Below are positions 1 to 6,025 of a stretch of 8,262 nucleotides of DNA, one piece after another. The DNA is from Actinomycetota bacterium. Lineage in GTDB: Bacteria; Actinomycetota; Actinomycetes; Streptosporangiales; Streptosporangiaceae. The notes under the pieces are model-generated. The model was not told the DNA's origin, did not search any database, and was given only the letters and a program-made list of their open reading frames with translations. A program made the translations under genes and the position numbers. The stretch covers positions 8,656-16,917 of the forward strand of contig PMOU01000177.1 in the NCBI GenBank assembly GCA_003161205.1, given 5' to 3'. The stretch's first letter is position 1, and each line of letters opens with the position of its first letter.

Positions 1-344
1 CCGTACCCAGGCTGGCTTCCGTAGGCCGGCGGGTTTCCGTACGCGGGCTGGTCCCCATACGCGGGCTGGTCCCCGTACACCGGATCCCACCAGCCGGGCT
101 GGCTTCCGTGCGGGGGCTGACTTCTGACGGGCTGGTCGGCCGGGCCTTGGCCGGAGCCGCTGGCCTGCCTGGGCGGCGTGCCGAAAGCGATGGTGTCGCC
201 GGGATCGTGGCCCTGCGGGGGATTGGCGTTCGGGTCAGAGGCCGAGGCCCGGGAACTCTCGCCTTCGTCGCGCGGCGCCCATGGATTCACGTACTCGGGC
301 GGCTGCTGCGAGCCGTCTCCGCTATCGCTCTCGTTCTCTCGCAT
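1..344 (-). CDS. N-terminal part of an unidentified protein with a Pro/Gln/Gly/Tyr-rich repeat tail (runs off the window)
   Basis: The family is not recognised, because only the first 114 codons are inside the window. The reading starts MRENESDSGDGSQQPPEYVN and is hydrophilic throughout. Residues 1-80 are acidic and Ser/Pro-rich. From about residue 85 they run into six-residue units of the form YG(D/N/S)(Q/P)P(A/G), seen as YGDQPA, YGDQPA, YGNPPA and YGSQPG. Such disordered tails are common on the cytoplasmic side of actinobacterial membrane proteins, so a membrane domain may follow beyond base 1 (inference). The ATG at 344-342 is favoured because GAGGG (complement of 353-357) lies 8 bases upstream. 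The gene is on the same strand as the HtrA-type protease, 215 bases downstream of its stop, so it could be in the same transcription unit or have its own promoter. The repetitive, in-frame tail argues that this strand is the coding one. Confidence 0.7.
   Translation of the reverse strand, partial: MRENESDSGDGSQQPPEYVNPWAPRDEGESSRASASDPNANPPQGHDPGDTIAFGTPPRQASGSGQGPADQPVRSQPPHGSQPGWWDPVYGDQPAYGDQPAYGNPPAYGSQPGY
4..75. repeat. Four 18-base tandem units encoding a hexapeptide repeat
   Basis: Units start at 4, 22, 40 and 58. The two at 40-57 and 58-75 differ by only one base, and the other two are diverged. The unit is exactly six codons and is read on the minus strand as YG(D/N/S)(Q/P)P(A/G). 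It probably continues left of the window. Confidence 0.75.
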
Positions 345-383
345 CTTCCTCGCCCTCGACCAGACCAGGGTACGTCCCGGTGG

Positions 384-389
384 ATTATG
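384..389 (-). promoter_or_regulatory. Possible -10 element for the repeat-tail gene
   Basis: On the minus strand this reads CATAAT, one mismatch from the TATAAT consensus, about 40 bases upstream of the ATG at 344. No good -35 is seen at the usual distance. The 18-base tandem repeat at 420-455 lies just upstream and could hold activator sites. This is a motif match only. Confidence 0.3.
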
Positions 390-419
390 CCGGCCCTAGA
401 CCTCGCCGATCGCCACCGC

Positions 420-455
420 CTTGTTAGCTCCGCCAACCTTGTTAGCTCCGCCAAC
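420..455. repeat. Perfect 18-base direct tandem duplication in an intergenic region
   Basis: Two identical adjacent copies of CTTGTTAGCTCCGCCAAC occupy 420-437 and 438-455. They lie between the protease stop and the start of the next minus-strand gene, in no convincing reading frame. They may be a recent slippage duplication or a pair of protein-binding sites about 30 bases upstream of the possible -10 at 384-389. Confidence 0.85.
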
Positions 456-525
456 CTGTCGAAGGTTCCCCAGGGTCCTCGCTGCGAGGGCTATCTCGCG
501 CGGCCAGGCACCGGGCGAGGGCCGC

Positions 526-542
526 GGCGCCGGCCTGGCGCC
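526..542 (-). terminator. Possible hairpin terminator after the HtrA-type protease
   Basis: GGCGCC at 526-531 and GGCGCC at 537-542 are complementary and enclose a 5-base loop, 18 bases past the protease stop at 560. There is no T-tract, which many GC-rich actinobacterial terminators also lack. The short stem makes the call weak. Confidence 0.3.
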
Positions 543-559
543 ACCGCTGGAAGCGGGTC

Positions 560-1804
560 TCATTGAGCCGGGCCTGCCTTGAGCGTCACCCGCGCGGTGT
601 GCTGGCCGCCGTCCGGGCTGACCCAGACCAACCGGGCTTGGCTGCCGGGCAGGTAGCGATCGATGATGCCGGTCAGCGAGCCAGGCGTGGTGACCGCGTG
701 TCCGCCGATTGAGGTGATGACATCCCCGGCGAGAAGGCCGGCCGAGGCGGCTGCCGTCCCGCAGATCACTCCGTCGACAAGCGCGCCGGAACGGGCCGGA
801 GCGATACTGGCCGGGGTCGCGCTAGCGTCGCCGGCGAGGCAGCTGCGGCTCCTGCTCGTGTTGCCCGTCTGCTGTCGCTCCTGGCTGGCCTGCTGCCGGG
901 GATCGGTGCTGCTGCTATCGGGAACGAGAACGCCGAGAAACGCCGGTCGCCCGATGTGGACGGCTGAACTCGCGCGCCCGGCGGCGATCTGGCTGGAAAT
1001 TGACAGGGCCTGGTTGATGGGGATGGCGTAGCCGGAATAGACGGCGTTTCCCCCGGCCGCGGTGTCGATCCCGATGACCTGCCCCGCGGCGTTGGCCAAC
1101 GGCCCGCCGGAGTCGCCCGGCCGGATGTTGGCGTTGGTTTGCAGCATGCCGCGCAGGGTCTCGGTCAGGCCAGAGGTCTGATCGCTGGCCTCGATCGTGC
1201 GGTCGAGGCTGCTGATGACACCCGGTGCGACCGTCGGCGGCCCGCCCTGTCCGGCCTCGTTGCCAATGGCCAGGACCAGCGTCCCGACGCGCACGCGTGA
1301 CGAGTCGCCGATCGCGACCGATTTGAGGCCGGGCACGCCCTGGAGCTGGAGCAGGGCAACATCGTCGGCCTGGTCATAGCCGAGGATCTTCGCCTGGTAG
1401 CTCTTGCCGGACGCCACCGGGGTGACCGTCACGCTGGTGGCGCCGTCGATGACATGGTTGTTGGTCAGCACGAGCCCAGCGGCGGCATCGATCACGAAAC
1501 CCGTGCCCTCGGCCGTTTCCTGCTGGTATTGCAGGTTGCCGTCGACGTCGACGACGCCCGGCTCCACCTTGCCGTAAACGGCATCGTCGTTCATCGCGTC
1601 CGCCGCCGCGGCGGCGGCTGACATCCGGCTGGTGCCGTAAAAGGAAGGGCCAGGATCGACCGCGATGGTGGTGCCGACGCCCGCCGTGGCGGCGGCCATC
1701 GCGACCACCAGGTAGATCACCAGCCCTCGGCCGCGGCGCGCCGCAGGCAACGAGCCATCCGGGGGCGGCACGGAATCCGTGCTGCCCCTGTCGCCCTTGC
1801 GCAT
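560..1804 (-). CDS. Membrane-anchored HtrA/DegP-like serine protease (family S1C) with a C-terminal PDZ domain
   Basis: This 414-residue protein has the full order of a trypsin-like HtrA protease. It has a charged Pro-rich cytoplasmic head (1-27), one membrane segment (about 28-49), an Ala-rich linker, a protease domain (about 80-275) and a PDZ domain. The catalytic triad is visible as His117 in LTNNHVID, Asp148 in ADDVALLQL and Ser232 in IRPGDSGGPL. The PDZ domain begins near FLGV (289-292) and continues through GVICGT...AGLLAGDVI to about 409. Residues 295-340 form an unusual Ser/Gln-rich insertion carrying Cys322, which may pair with Cys348. HtrA enzymes degrade or refold damaged proteins on the outer face of the membrane in stress responses. 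The ATG at 1804 is chosen because AAAGG lies 8 bases upstream. The gene is transcribed away from the 152-residue membrane protein. The length is normal for actinobacterial members. Confidence 0.95.
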   Translation of the reverse strand: MRKGDRGSTDSVPPPDGSLPAARRGRGLVIYLVVAMAAATAGVGTTIAVDPGPSFYGTSRMSAAAAAADAMNDDAVYGKVEPGVVDVDGNLQYQQETAEGTGFVIDAAAGLVLTNNHVIDGATSVTVTPVASGKSYQAKILGYDQADDVALLQLQGVPGLKSVAIGDSSRVRVGTLVLAIGNEAGQGGPPTVAPGVISSLDRTIEASDQTSGLTETLRGMLQTNANIRPGDSGGPLANAAGQVIGIDTAAGGNAVYSGYAIPINQALSISSQIAAGRASSAVHIGRPAFLGVLVPDSSSTDPRQQASQERQQTGNTSRSRSCLAGDASATPASIAPARSGALVDGVICGTAAASAGLLAGDVITSIGGHAVTTPGSLTGIIDRYLPGSQARLVWVSPDGGQHTARVTLKAGPAQ

Positions 1805-1845
1805 TCTCGCTGCCTTTGTCCGGAATCGCCCCTCGTCAGTAGATT

Positions 1846-1860
1846 GCCCGTCTCGCGGGC
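1846..1860. other. Short inverted repeat in the protease leader
   Basis: GCCCG at 1846-1850 and CGGGC at 1856-1860 can form a 5-base-pair stem with a 5-base loop, about 42 bases upstream of the protease ATG. It could be an mRNA hairpin or an operator. It is short enough to occur by chance in GC-rich DNA. Confidence 0.25.
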
Positions 1861-1965
1861 GATCAAGCCTGCCGTCAGCGCAAACCCGGCTTCACCTGGA
1901 AACGGCGAGCGCCCTGGGGTCGTCTGCGCCCCTGCCGAGCGCCTCAGCGCGCCGTCGGCGACATA

Positions 1966-1995
1966 TACGTAATGCCGTGATACTCTGCGTCCCAA
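1966..1995 (-). promoter_or_regulatory. Possible promoter for the HtrA-type protease
   Basis: On the minus strand TTGGGA (complement of 1990-1995) is followed after 18 bases by TACGTA (1966-1971). Both lie in the only AT-rich patch of the intergenic region. The site would give a leader of about 160 bases. This is a consensus-style match only. Confidence 0.3.
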
Positions 1996-2017
1996 GACAC
2001 GATATGACGTGAGTATC
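1979..2017. promoter_or_regulatory. Inverted repeat GATACTC / GAGTATC between divergent genes
   Basis: GATACTC at 1979-1985 and GAGTATC at 2011-2017 are exact complements separated by 25 bases, and the next four bases outward match at two positions. They flank the AT-rich patch between the protease and the divergent membrane-protein gene, where an operator would act on both. No known regulator is recognised. Confidence 0.35.
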
Positions 2018-2044
2018 GTGGCGGTGGGAAGGGCAGGGATTCGG

Positions 2045-2503
2045 ATGTCCACGCCGACTCAAAGTGATCAGGATCTCTCGCGGCGCGAGGAGATGACGGT
2101 TTCCGGCGCGGTCATGTCGGGTGCGCCGTGGACGGCCGCGACCGTGACCGGCGGGGTGGTCGCGGTCGGCGACCTGAGCTTGCACCTCATCGGGGCCGGC
2201 CTCGGCATGGGCGCCGTCGGGGGCTCGTTGTCCATGGGCGCGGTCGCGTTCTTCGTCGTGGCCGCGGCCGGCGCCCTGTGGCGGGCCCGGCCGAGCCGTG
2301 CCATCCGCTGGGCCCGGAGCAATCCGTGGCGCTTCGCCGTCATGCCCGCGCTCGCGTGCGCCGCTATCGCCCTCGTGCTTTCCGTGGTCACCGGGGGCGG
2401 CATCATCCATCCGGTGCTGAGCGGCCTGTGGCACGGCGCCGTGGTGTACGGCCTGACCGGCGTGGCCGGTGTCACCCGCAAGTCCAGGAAGCAGTCGGCC
2501 TAA
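2045..2503 (+). CDS. Small integral membrane protein of unknown function
   Basis: The family is not recognised. The 152-residue product has a short hydrophilic head (MSTPTQSDQDLSRREE) followed by about four hydrophobic stretches near residues 30-52, 58-79, 97-117 and 119-141. A basic loop (WRARPSRAIRWARSNPWR, 79-96) and a basic tail (RKSRKQ) are both likely cytoplasmic. The first pair is rich in Gly and Ala (GAGLGMGAVGGSLSMG), which suggests tightly packed helices. No catalytic or metal-binding motif is seen. The ATG at 2045 is preferred over an in-frame GTG at 2009, because AGGG at 2035-2038 lies 6 bases upstream while the GTG has no such site. The gene is convergent with the cysteine-containing protein gene and divergent from the protease gene, so context gives no clear role. 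Confidence 0.75.
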   Translation: MSTPTQSDQDLSRREEMTVSGAVMSGAPWTAATVTGGVVAVGDLSLHLIGAGLGMGAVGGSLSMGAVAFFVVAAAGALWRARPSRAIRWARSNPWRFAVMPALACAAIALVLSVVTGGGIIHPVLSGLWHGAVVYGLTGVAGVTRKSRKQSA

Positions 2504-2515
2504 CCCAACGGCGCG

Positions 2516-2535
2516 GCCTGCTTAGGTGGGCAGGC
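2516..2535. terminator. Possible shared terminator hairpin between convergent genes
   Basis: GCCTGC (2516-2521) and GCAGGC (2530-2535) form a 6-base-pair stem with an 8-base loop in the 18-base gap between the stop at 2503 and the minus-strand stop at 2522, overlapping the latter. The position suits a bidirectional terminator, but there is no T-tract on either side. Confidence 0.35.
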
Positions 2536-3151
2536 TGGGCAGCGGCGTCTGATCGGAGAGCGCATGCTCCGCCGACCGCAGGATCGAGTAGATTGTCGCC
2601 CGTTCGGCATCGAGCTTGTGCCGGTCCCGAGCCAGGGCCGCGTTGGCGGCGGCGCGAGCGGACGCGCTGGACGCGGTCATCACGCTGACCATCTCCGTTT
2701 GCACGGGTATCGCGTCGAAGGACCAGGTGACGAAGTCGTTGGCGCAGTTCTCCAGGTTGAAGCTGGCCAGTGATTCGGTCACCTGATACTGAGTGAGGTC
2801 CGCGAGCGACTCGTTGTTAGCCGGCGAGCAGTTGTTCGCGTTGTAGTTCACCAGGCGGACGGCGGTCGGGAGGCTGGCCGTCGCGCCGGACTCGATCGCG
2901 CTCAGCGCCTGCTGTGATTCCCTGACCCCTCCGGCGCAGGACTCAACGGCCGCGTTCATGTCCTTCAGGTACCCGTTGAGGTCGGCGGCCTGCTGCGCGT
3001 GCGACGGCTTGTGCGACAAGGAGACGAGCACACCCGCGCCCACCAGCAGCACCAGGGCGATCAGGACCCATATCGGGGTGCGGCGCACCGGCCATCCGCT
3101 GTGCTTGATCGGCACGTACGGTGGCGGGTCGGTGGTGGTCGGCGCGCTCAA
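2522..3151 (-). CDS. Membrane-anchored extracytoplasmic protein of unknown family, last gene of the regulator-thioredoxin operon
   Basis: The family is not recognised. The 209-residue product has a short Pro-rich cytoplasmic head, basic residues (RR at 23-24) and one membrane segment (about 26-45), so it is probably a signal anchor with the rest outside the cell. The outer part is mostly helical in character (Ala-rich, few Gly/Pro from 50 to 200) and holds three cysteines, Cys72, Cys108 and Cys136. Asn-rich stretches surround the last two. The start is TTG at 3151, chosen because GAGGAG (complement of 3160-3165) lies 8 bases upstream, inside the end of the thioredoxin gene. Only 4 bases separate the two genes, so translation is probably coupled. 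Cysteines outside the membrane, next to a thioredoxin gene, make it a candidate partner or substrate of that protein (inference). Confidence 0.8.
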   Translation of the reverse strand: MSAPTTTDPPPYVPIKHSGWPVRRTPIWVLIALVLLVGAGVLVSLSHKPSHAQQAADLNGYLKDMNAAVESCAGGVRESQQALSAIESGATASLPTAVRLVNYNANNCSPANNESLADLTQYQVTESLASFNLENCANDFVTWSFDAIPVQTEMVSVMTASSASARAAANAALARDRHKLDAERATIYSILRSAEHALSDQTPLPSLPT

Positions 3152-3155
3152 CTGG

Positions 3156-3803
3156 TCAGCTCCTCGTAGCTAGCGTGATGCCCTTGCTCAGATCGGCGAG
3201 GGTCACCGCGCCGAAGATGCGATCGACGATGCGGTGCTTGGCGTTCAGGAAGAAGGTCTGCGGCAGCGCGCTGACGCCGTACGCGTCAGCCGCACTGAGC
3301 TGCGGATCCCATCCCACGGGGTAGGTGACGCCGTCGGCGCGGGTGAACGACATCGCATTGCCCAGGACGTCGTTTTCGTCCAGTCCCACCAGGGCCACCT
3401 TGGCGTGCTCAGTGCGGTAGAACGTGCCCAGCAGCGGGGTTTCCTGCTTGCAGGCAGTGCACCAGGACGCGAAGAAGTTCACGATGAGGGGCTGGCCCGG
3501 GTAGTCGCTGAGTGAGATCCGCTGCCCGGCATGGCCGAGCACGGGGAAGCTGAACGCCGGCGCCGCCGGATCGGCGGTGGGACCGGCCTGGTGTGCGCCC
3601 GAGCCCGAGCTAGCCAGGGCGATACCGGTCAGCGAACCCGCCACGCAGAGCGCGATGACGACCGCGGCGACCTTGTGCCTGATCGCGGACCGCCAGACCT
3701 CACCGATCGCGCCGGTCCACGTCTGCTGCCGTCCCGTCCTCTGCTCCGTGCGCTCACCCTGCTCTGTTAGTTCACCCTGCTCCGTCAGTTCACCTTGATC
3801 CAT
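3156..3803 (-). CDS. Membrane-anchored TlpA/ResA-like thioredoxin-fold protein
   Basis: This 215-residue protein has a cytoplasmic head with three GE(L/R)TEQ repeats (4-21), one membrane segment (about 45-64) and an extracytoplasmic thioredoxin-fold domain (about 80-212). The redox motif is WCTACK with Cys115 and Cys118. The cis-proline typical of the fold is Pro181 in SALPQTFF. FFLNAKHRIVDRIFG gives the terminal strands. TlpA/ResA/CcmG relatives reduce disulfides outside the membrane, for example in cytochrome c maturation or, for TlpA of Bradyrhizobium, in preparing the CuA site of oxidase subunit II and ScoI. The gene sits 4 bases after the histidine kinase stop and 4 bases before the next start, so it is co-expressed with a two-component system. 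A CuA subunit is encoded about 3 kb away in the divergent operon, which makes oxidase assembly a reasonable role, though this is inference. Confidence 0.92.
   Translation of the reverse strand: MDQGELTEQGELTEQGERTEQRTGRQQTWTGAIGEVWRSAIRHKVAAVVIALCVAGSLTGIALASSGSGAHQAGPTADPAAPAFSFPVLGHAGQRISLSDYPGQPLIVNFFASWCTACKQETPLLGTFYRTEHAKVALVGLDENDVLGNAMSFTRADGVTYPVGWDPQLSAADAYGVSALPQTFFLNAKHRIVDRIFGAVTLADLSKGITLATRS
3160..3165 (-). promoter_or_regulatory. Ribosome binding site that fixes a TTG start
   Basis: The minus strand reads GAGGAG here, inside the last codons of the thioredoxin gene and 8 bases before the TTG at 3151. It is the strongest support for a TTG start and for translational coupling. 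Confidence 0.7.
3741..3794. repeat. Three 18-base in-frame repeats at the head of the thioredoxin gene
   Basis: Three imperfect 18-base units encode GELTEQ, GELTEQ and GERTEQ (residues 4-21) on the cytoplasmic side of the membrane. The first two differ at silent positions, so the peptide has been kept while the DNA drifted, or the duplication is not very recent. Confidence 0.85.
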
Positions 3804-3807
3804 GAGG

Positions 3808-5106
3808 TCACTCTGCCGTGTTTACCCGGCGCAAGGTTTCTGCCTGCGCGCTTTCGGTACCTTCCGGCCGCTGTTCCCGCCGCGACGTACGAGCCAGTGT
3901 GCCATCGTTGCCCGCCGGAGCCATCGCCGCCGCCCCCGCCGGCGCCATGGCTGCCGCCCCGGCCGGTGTCATCGCCAGGAACGCCAGCGGCCCCGGGACC
4001 GGGGCGAGCAGCAGCTCGAACTCGCTGCCCTGTCCGATGCGGCTGCGGACGAGAACCTCGCCACCGTGCGCCCGCGCGACCGCGCGGACCAGCGCCAGTC
4101 CCAGCCCGGTACCCCGGGGATGGCCGCTGTCACCGCTGCGGAACCGGTCGAAAACGTGCCGCAGCTGCTCGTCGTGAATGCCCTGCCCGGCGTCAGAGAC
4201 GATCATCCGCACCGGCAAGCCGTCACCGGCGGCCAGAACCGACAACTTGATGATGTCGCCGTCACCGGTGTGCCGGACGGCGTTCTCGAGCAGCGCGTCG
4301 ATCGCCAGCCCGAGCCGCTCCTTGTCCGCCTGCGCGGTGACCTTGTCTAGCCGGCCAAGCTGCCAGCGGCGACTAGCGGTGGGCCGCCACCGGCGCAGGA
4401 TCTCCATCGTGAAGCTGTCCAGTGCGACGGGTTCGAGCTGCAGGAACTCGGGATCCTCGGCGGCCGCGATGACGAGCAGCCGTTCGGCTATCCGCCCTAG
4501 CCGGTTCAGCTCCCCGAGGACGACCTGGATGTCGTCTCCCTCTTGCCGGCCGGTGAGCTCGCGCGCGAGCAGCTCGGCGTGCCCGAGCGCGATCGTGATC
4601 GGGGTGCGCAGCTGGTGCGAGGCGTCCTGGAGGAACCGGCGCTGGTTGGCGAGTAGCCGGGCGTTATCCTCACTCACCAGAGTGATCTCCTGCTCCGAGG
4701 CGAGCTTGCGCCGGGTGTGCCAGATCATCGCGCCGAAGATGGCTGCCATCAGCGGAACCTCGGTCGGCTCCGCGCCGTGAGCGACGTCCACCGCGACGTC
4801 CGTGCCGGTCGTGGCGACAACCACGCCGATGACCCACAGGGCGGGCCGGGGCGACCAGGTGCTGAAGCCGTAGATCAGCGTGACGCAGATCCAGATGACG
4901 TGGACGGGCATCGTCATCCAGCCGGGGAAGGCGAAGATGGCGATCAGGTTGATCGCGGAAAAGCAGGCCCAGCCGATATCAATCCACAGAGACCTCAGTG
5001 GCCACGGGGACCTTAGAGGCCAGCTGAGCCTGACGGTGTGCCGGCCGAACCGGGGAGGGCGGCTGGCGCGGTTCGCGTCAGTGGCCGGCAAGCTGGTAGC
5101 CCTCAC
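3808..5106 (-). CDS. Membrane sensor histidine kinase, no extracytoplasmic sensor domain
   Basis: This 432-residue protein is the kinase partner of the adjoining response regulator. After a basic head come about four closely spaced hydrophobic segments (near 43-62, 65-81, 87-108 and 116-129), with no room for an outer sensor domain and no HAMP-like linker. The dimerisation domain carries the phosphorylated His164 in DASHQLRTPI. The ATP-binding domain shows the N box with Asn275 (ALLENAVRHT), the G1 box DAGQG (305-309) and the G2 box GTGLGLAL (332-339). The tail from 378 to 401 has three 8-residue AM(T/A)PAG repeats and is not part of the kinase core. Cys48 and Cys74 lie in predicted membrane segments. 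The GTG start at 5106 overlaps the regulator gene by 29 bases. No other ATG, GTG or TTG is in frame before about residue 64, after the first membrane segment. The stimulus is unknown. Sensing within the membrane is inferred from the layout. Confidence 0.93.
   Translation of the reverse strand: MRATSLPATDANRASRPPRFGRHTVRLSWPLRSPWPLRSLWIDIGWACFSAINLIAIFAFPGWMTMPVHVIWICVTLIYGFSTWSPRPALWVIGVVVATTGTDVAVDVAHGAEPTEVPLMAAIFGAMIWHTRRKLASEQEITLVSEDNARLLANQRRFLQDASHQLRTPITIALGHAELLARELTGRQEGDDIQVVLGELNRLGRIAERLLVIAAAEDPEFLQLEPVALDSFTMEILRRWRPTASRRWQLGRLDKVTAQADKERLGLAIDALLENAVRHTGDGDIIKLSVLAAGDGLPVRMIVSDAGQGIHDEQLRHVFDRFRSGDSGHPRGTGLGLALVRAVARAHGGEVLVRSRIGQGSEFELLLAPVPGPLAFLAMTPAGAAAMAPAGAAAMAPAGNDGTLARTSRREQRPEGTESAQAETLRRVNTAE
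3904..3975. repeat. Three 24-base in-frame repeats near the end of the kinase gene
   Basis: Three imperfect 24-base units encode AMTPAGAA, AMAPAGAA and AMAPAGND (kinase residues 378-401). They form a flexible Ala/Pro tail after the ATPase domain. Confidence 0.85.
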
Positions 5107-5809
5107 CGCGCACCGTCTTGATCAGGCCGAAGCCGAGCTTGGATCGCAGCCGTCGCACGCACACGTCCACGACGTTGGAGCCCGGGTCGAAGTCGTACCC
5201 CCACACCGAGGCCAGCAGCTGCCCTTTCGGGACGGACTGGCCGGCATGTTCGGCCAGCTCGCGCAGCAGCAGGAACTCAAGCCTGGTCAGCGGCACCGGA
5301 CCTGTCCCGACGTCGGCGACCAGGCGCCCGACATCCAGGGTGAGGCGGCCGGTCCGGACGATTTCCCCGGTCCGCTCGTGCCCGTTCTCCCCGCCTCCGC
5401 CGCGCAGCCTGACCCTGACCCGGGCCAGCAGCTCGGCCAGCGAGAACGGCTTGGTCAGGTAGTCCTGGGCTCCTCGCTCCAGGCACGTCACCTTGGAAGC
5501 CACGTCCGCCAGGCACGAAAGCACGAGCACGGGCTGCCCGGGGTGGGCGGCCAGGAGCCGTTCCAGGACCAGCTGGCCGGCCATGTCCGGCATGACCAGG
5601 TCCAGGATCACCAGGTCGTAGTGGCGGCTGGCCGCGTGCCGGAGCGCTTCGGCTCCGGTCGCGGCGAAGTCGGCCGTGTAGCCCGCGGCCGCCAGCGCGC
5701 GGCCGATGAAGGCCCGGATTCCCGGCTCGTCGTCAGCCACGAGAATCCTGGCGGCAACTGCGGCCGCTCGGTGGGAGATCACGGCCTGAGCCGTTTGCTG
5801 CGAAGTCAT
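5078..5809 (-). CDS. OmpR/PhoB-family response regulator
   Basis: This 243-residue protein has a receiver domain (about 20-136) and a winged-helix DNA-binding domain (about 158-243). The acidic pair is Asp26-Asp27 in LVADDEPG. The phosphorylated residue is Asp70 in DLVILDLVMPD, the switch serine is Ser98, and the conserved lysine is Lys120 in YLTKPFS. The output domain shows the family signature PLTRLEFLLLRELAEHAGQ, then LLASVWGYDFDPGSNVVDVC and the end strand TVRGEGYQL. Such proteins bind direct repeats spaced about one helical turn apart. The ATG at 5809 is preceded by GAGG at an unusually short distance of 2 bases, so the start is less certain than the rest. It is the first gene of the minus-strand operon and is divergent from the oxidase genes, which are its most likely targets by position (inference). 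Confidence 0.95.
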   Translation of the reverse strand: MTSQQTAQAVISHRAAAVAARILVADDEPGIRAFIGRALAAAGYTADFAATGAEALRHAASRHYDLVILDLVMPDMAGQLVLERLLAAHPGQPVLVLSCLADVASKVTCLERGAQDYLTKPFSLAELLARVRVRLRGGGGENGHERTGEIVRTGRLTLDVGRLVADVGTGPVPLTRLEFLLLRELAEHAGQSVPKGQLLASVWGYDFDPGSNVVDVCVRRLRSKLGFGLIKTVRGEGYQLAGH

Positions 5810-5822
5810 CGCCTCGTCGCCA

Positions 5823-5924
5823 CTTATGGTCGTTGCTGCTCCTGCTGGTTACCGGGTGTCATGCCGCCAGACATCGTGCTCACCATAAGACCCTCAGACC
5901 GGGATCCCCAATGACCGCTTATGG
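5823..5924. promoter_or_regulatory. Three copies of the heptamer CTTATGG upstream of the response-regulator gene
   Basis: CTTATGG occurs at 5823-5829 and 5918-5924 on the plus strand and at 5883-5889 on the minus strand, all within 120 bases of the regulator ATG. Three copies of an AT-containing 7-mer in so short a GC-rich stretch is more than expected by chance. They may be autoregulation sites. The binding factor is unknown. Confidence 0.35.
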
Positions 5925-5937
5925 CCTGTTGCAGATG

Positions 5938-5964
5938 TTTCTACGCGGGAGACTCGCCGGTCAA
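5938..5964 (-). promoter_or_regulatory. Possible promoter for the regulator-kinase-thioredoxin operon
   Basis: On the minus strand TTGACC (complement of 5959-5964) is a 5/6 match to the -35 consensus. It is followed by TAGAAA (complement of 5938-5943), a 4/6 match to the -10. The 15-base spacer is short. The start would give a leader of about 120 bases that contains the CTTATGG heptamers. Confidence 0.3.
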
Positions 5965-6025
5965 GTACCGATGGTGCTCACGCCTCATCTGTTACCGCTC
6001 CGTGTCACAAACGATTGCAAACCAG

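Noticed and set aside
4..75. CRISPR-like array at the left edge
   Set aside because: The units are contiguous with no spacers and are in-frame codons of a hexapeptide repeat.
108..566. Plus-strand open frame of 152 codons overlapping the left minus-strand gene
   Set aside because: It is Arg/Gly-rich without any domain, contains the 18-base tandem duplication, and lies opposite a reading with orderly hexapeptide repeats and a good ribosome site.
2009..2044. GTG start 12 codons upstream for the 152-residue membrane protein
   Set aside because: It has no ribosome site and lies within the inverted repeat and promoter-like patch. The ATG at 2045 has AGGG at a 6-base distance.
1892..2434. Minus-strand open frame of 180 codons opposite the small membrane protein
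   Set aside because: It is Arg/Gly/His/Pro-rich with no hydrophobic core, while the plus-strand reading has clean membrane segments and a good ribosome site. Given the unknown family, this is the least certain of the rejections.
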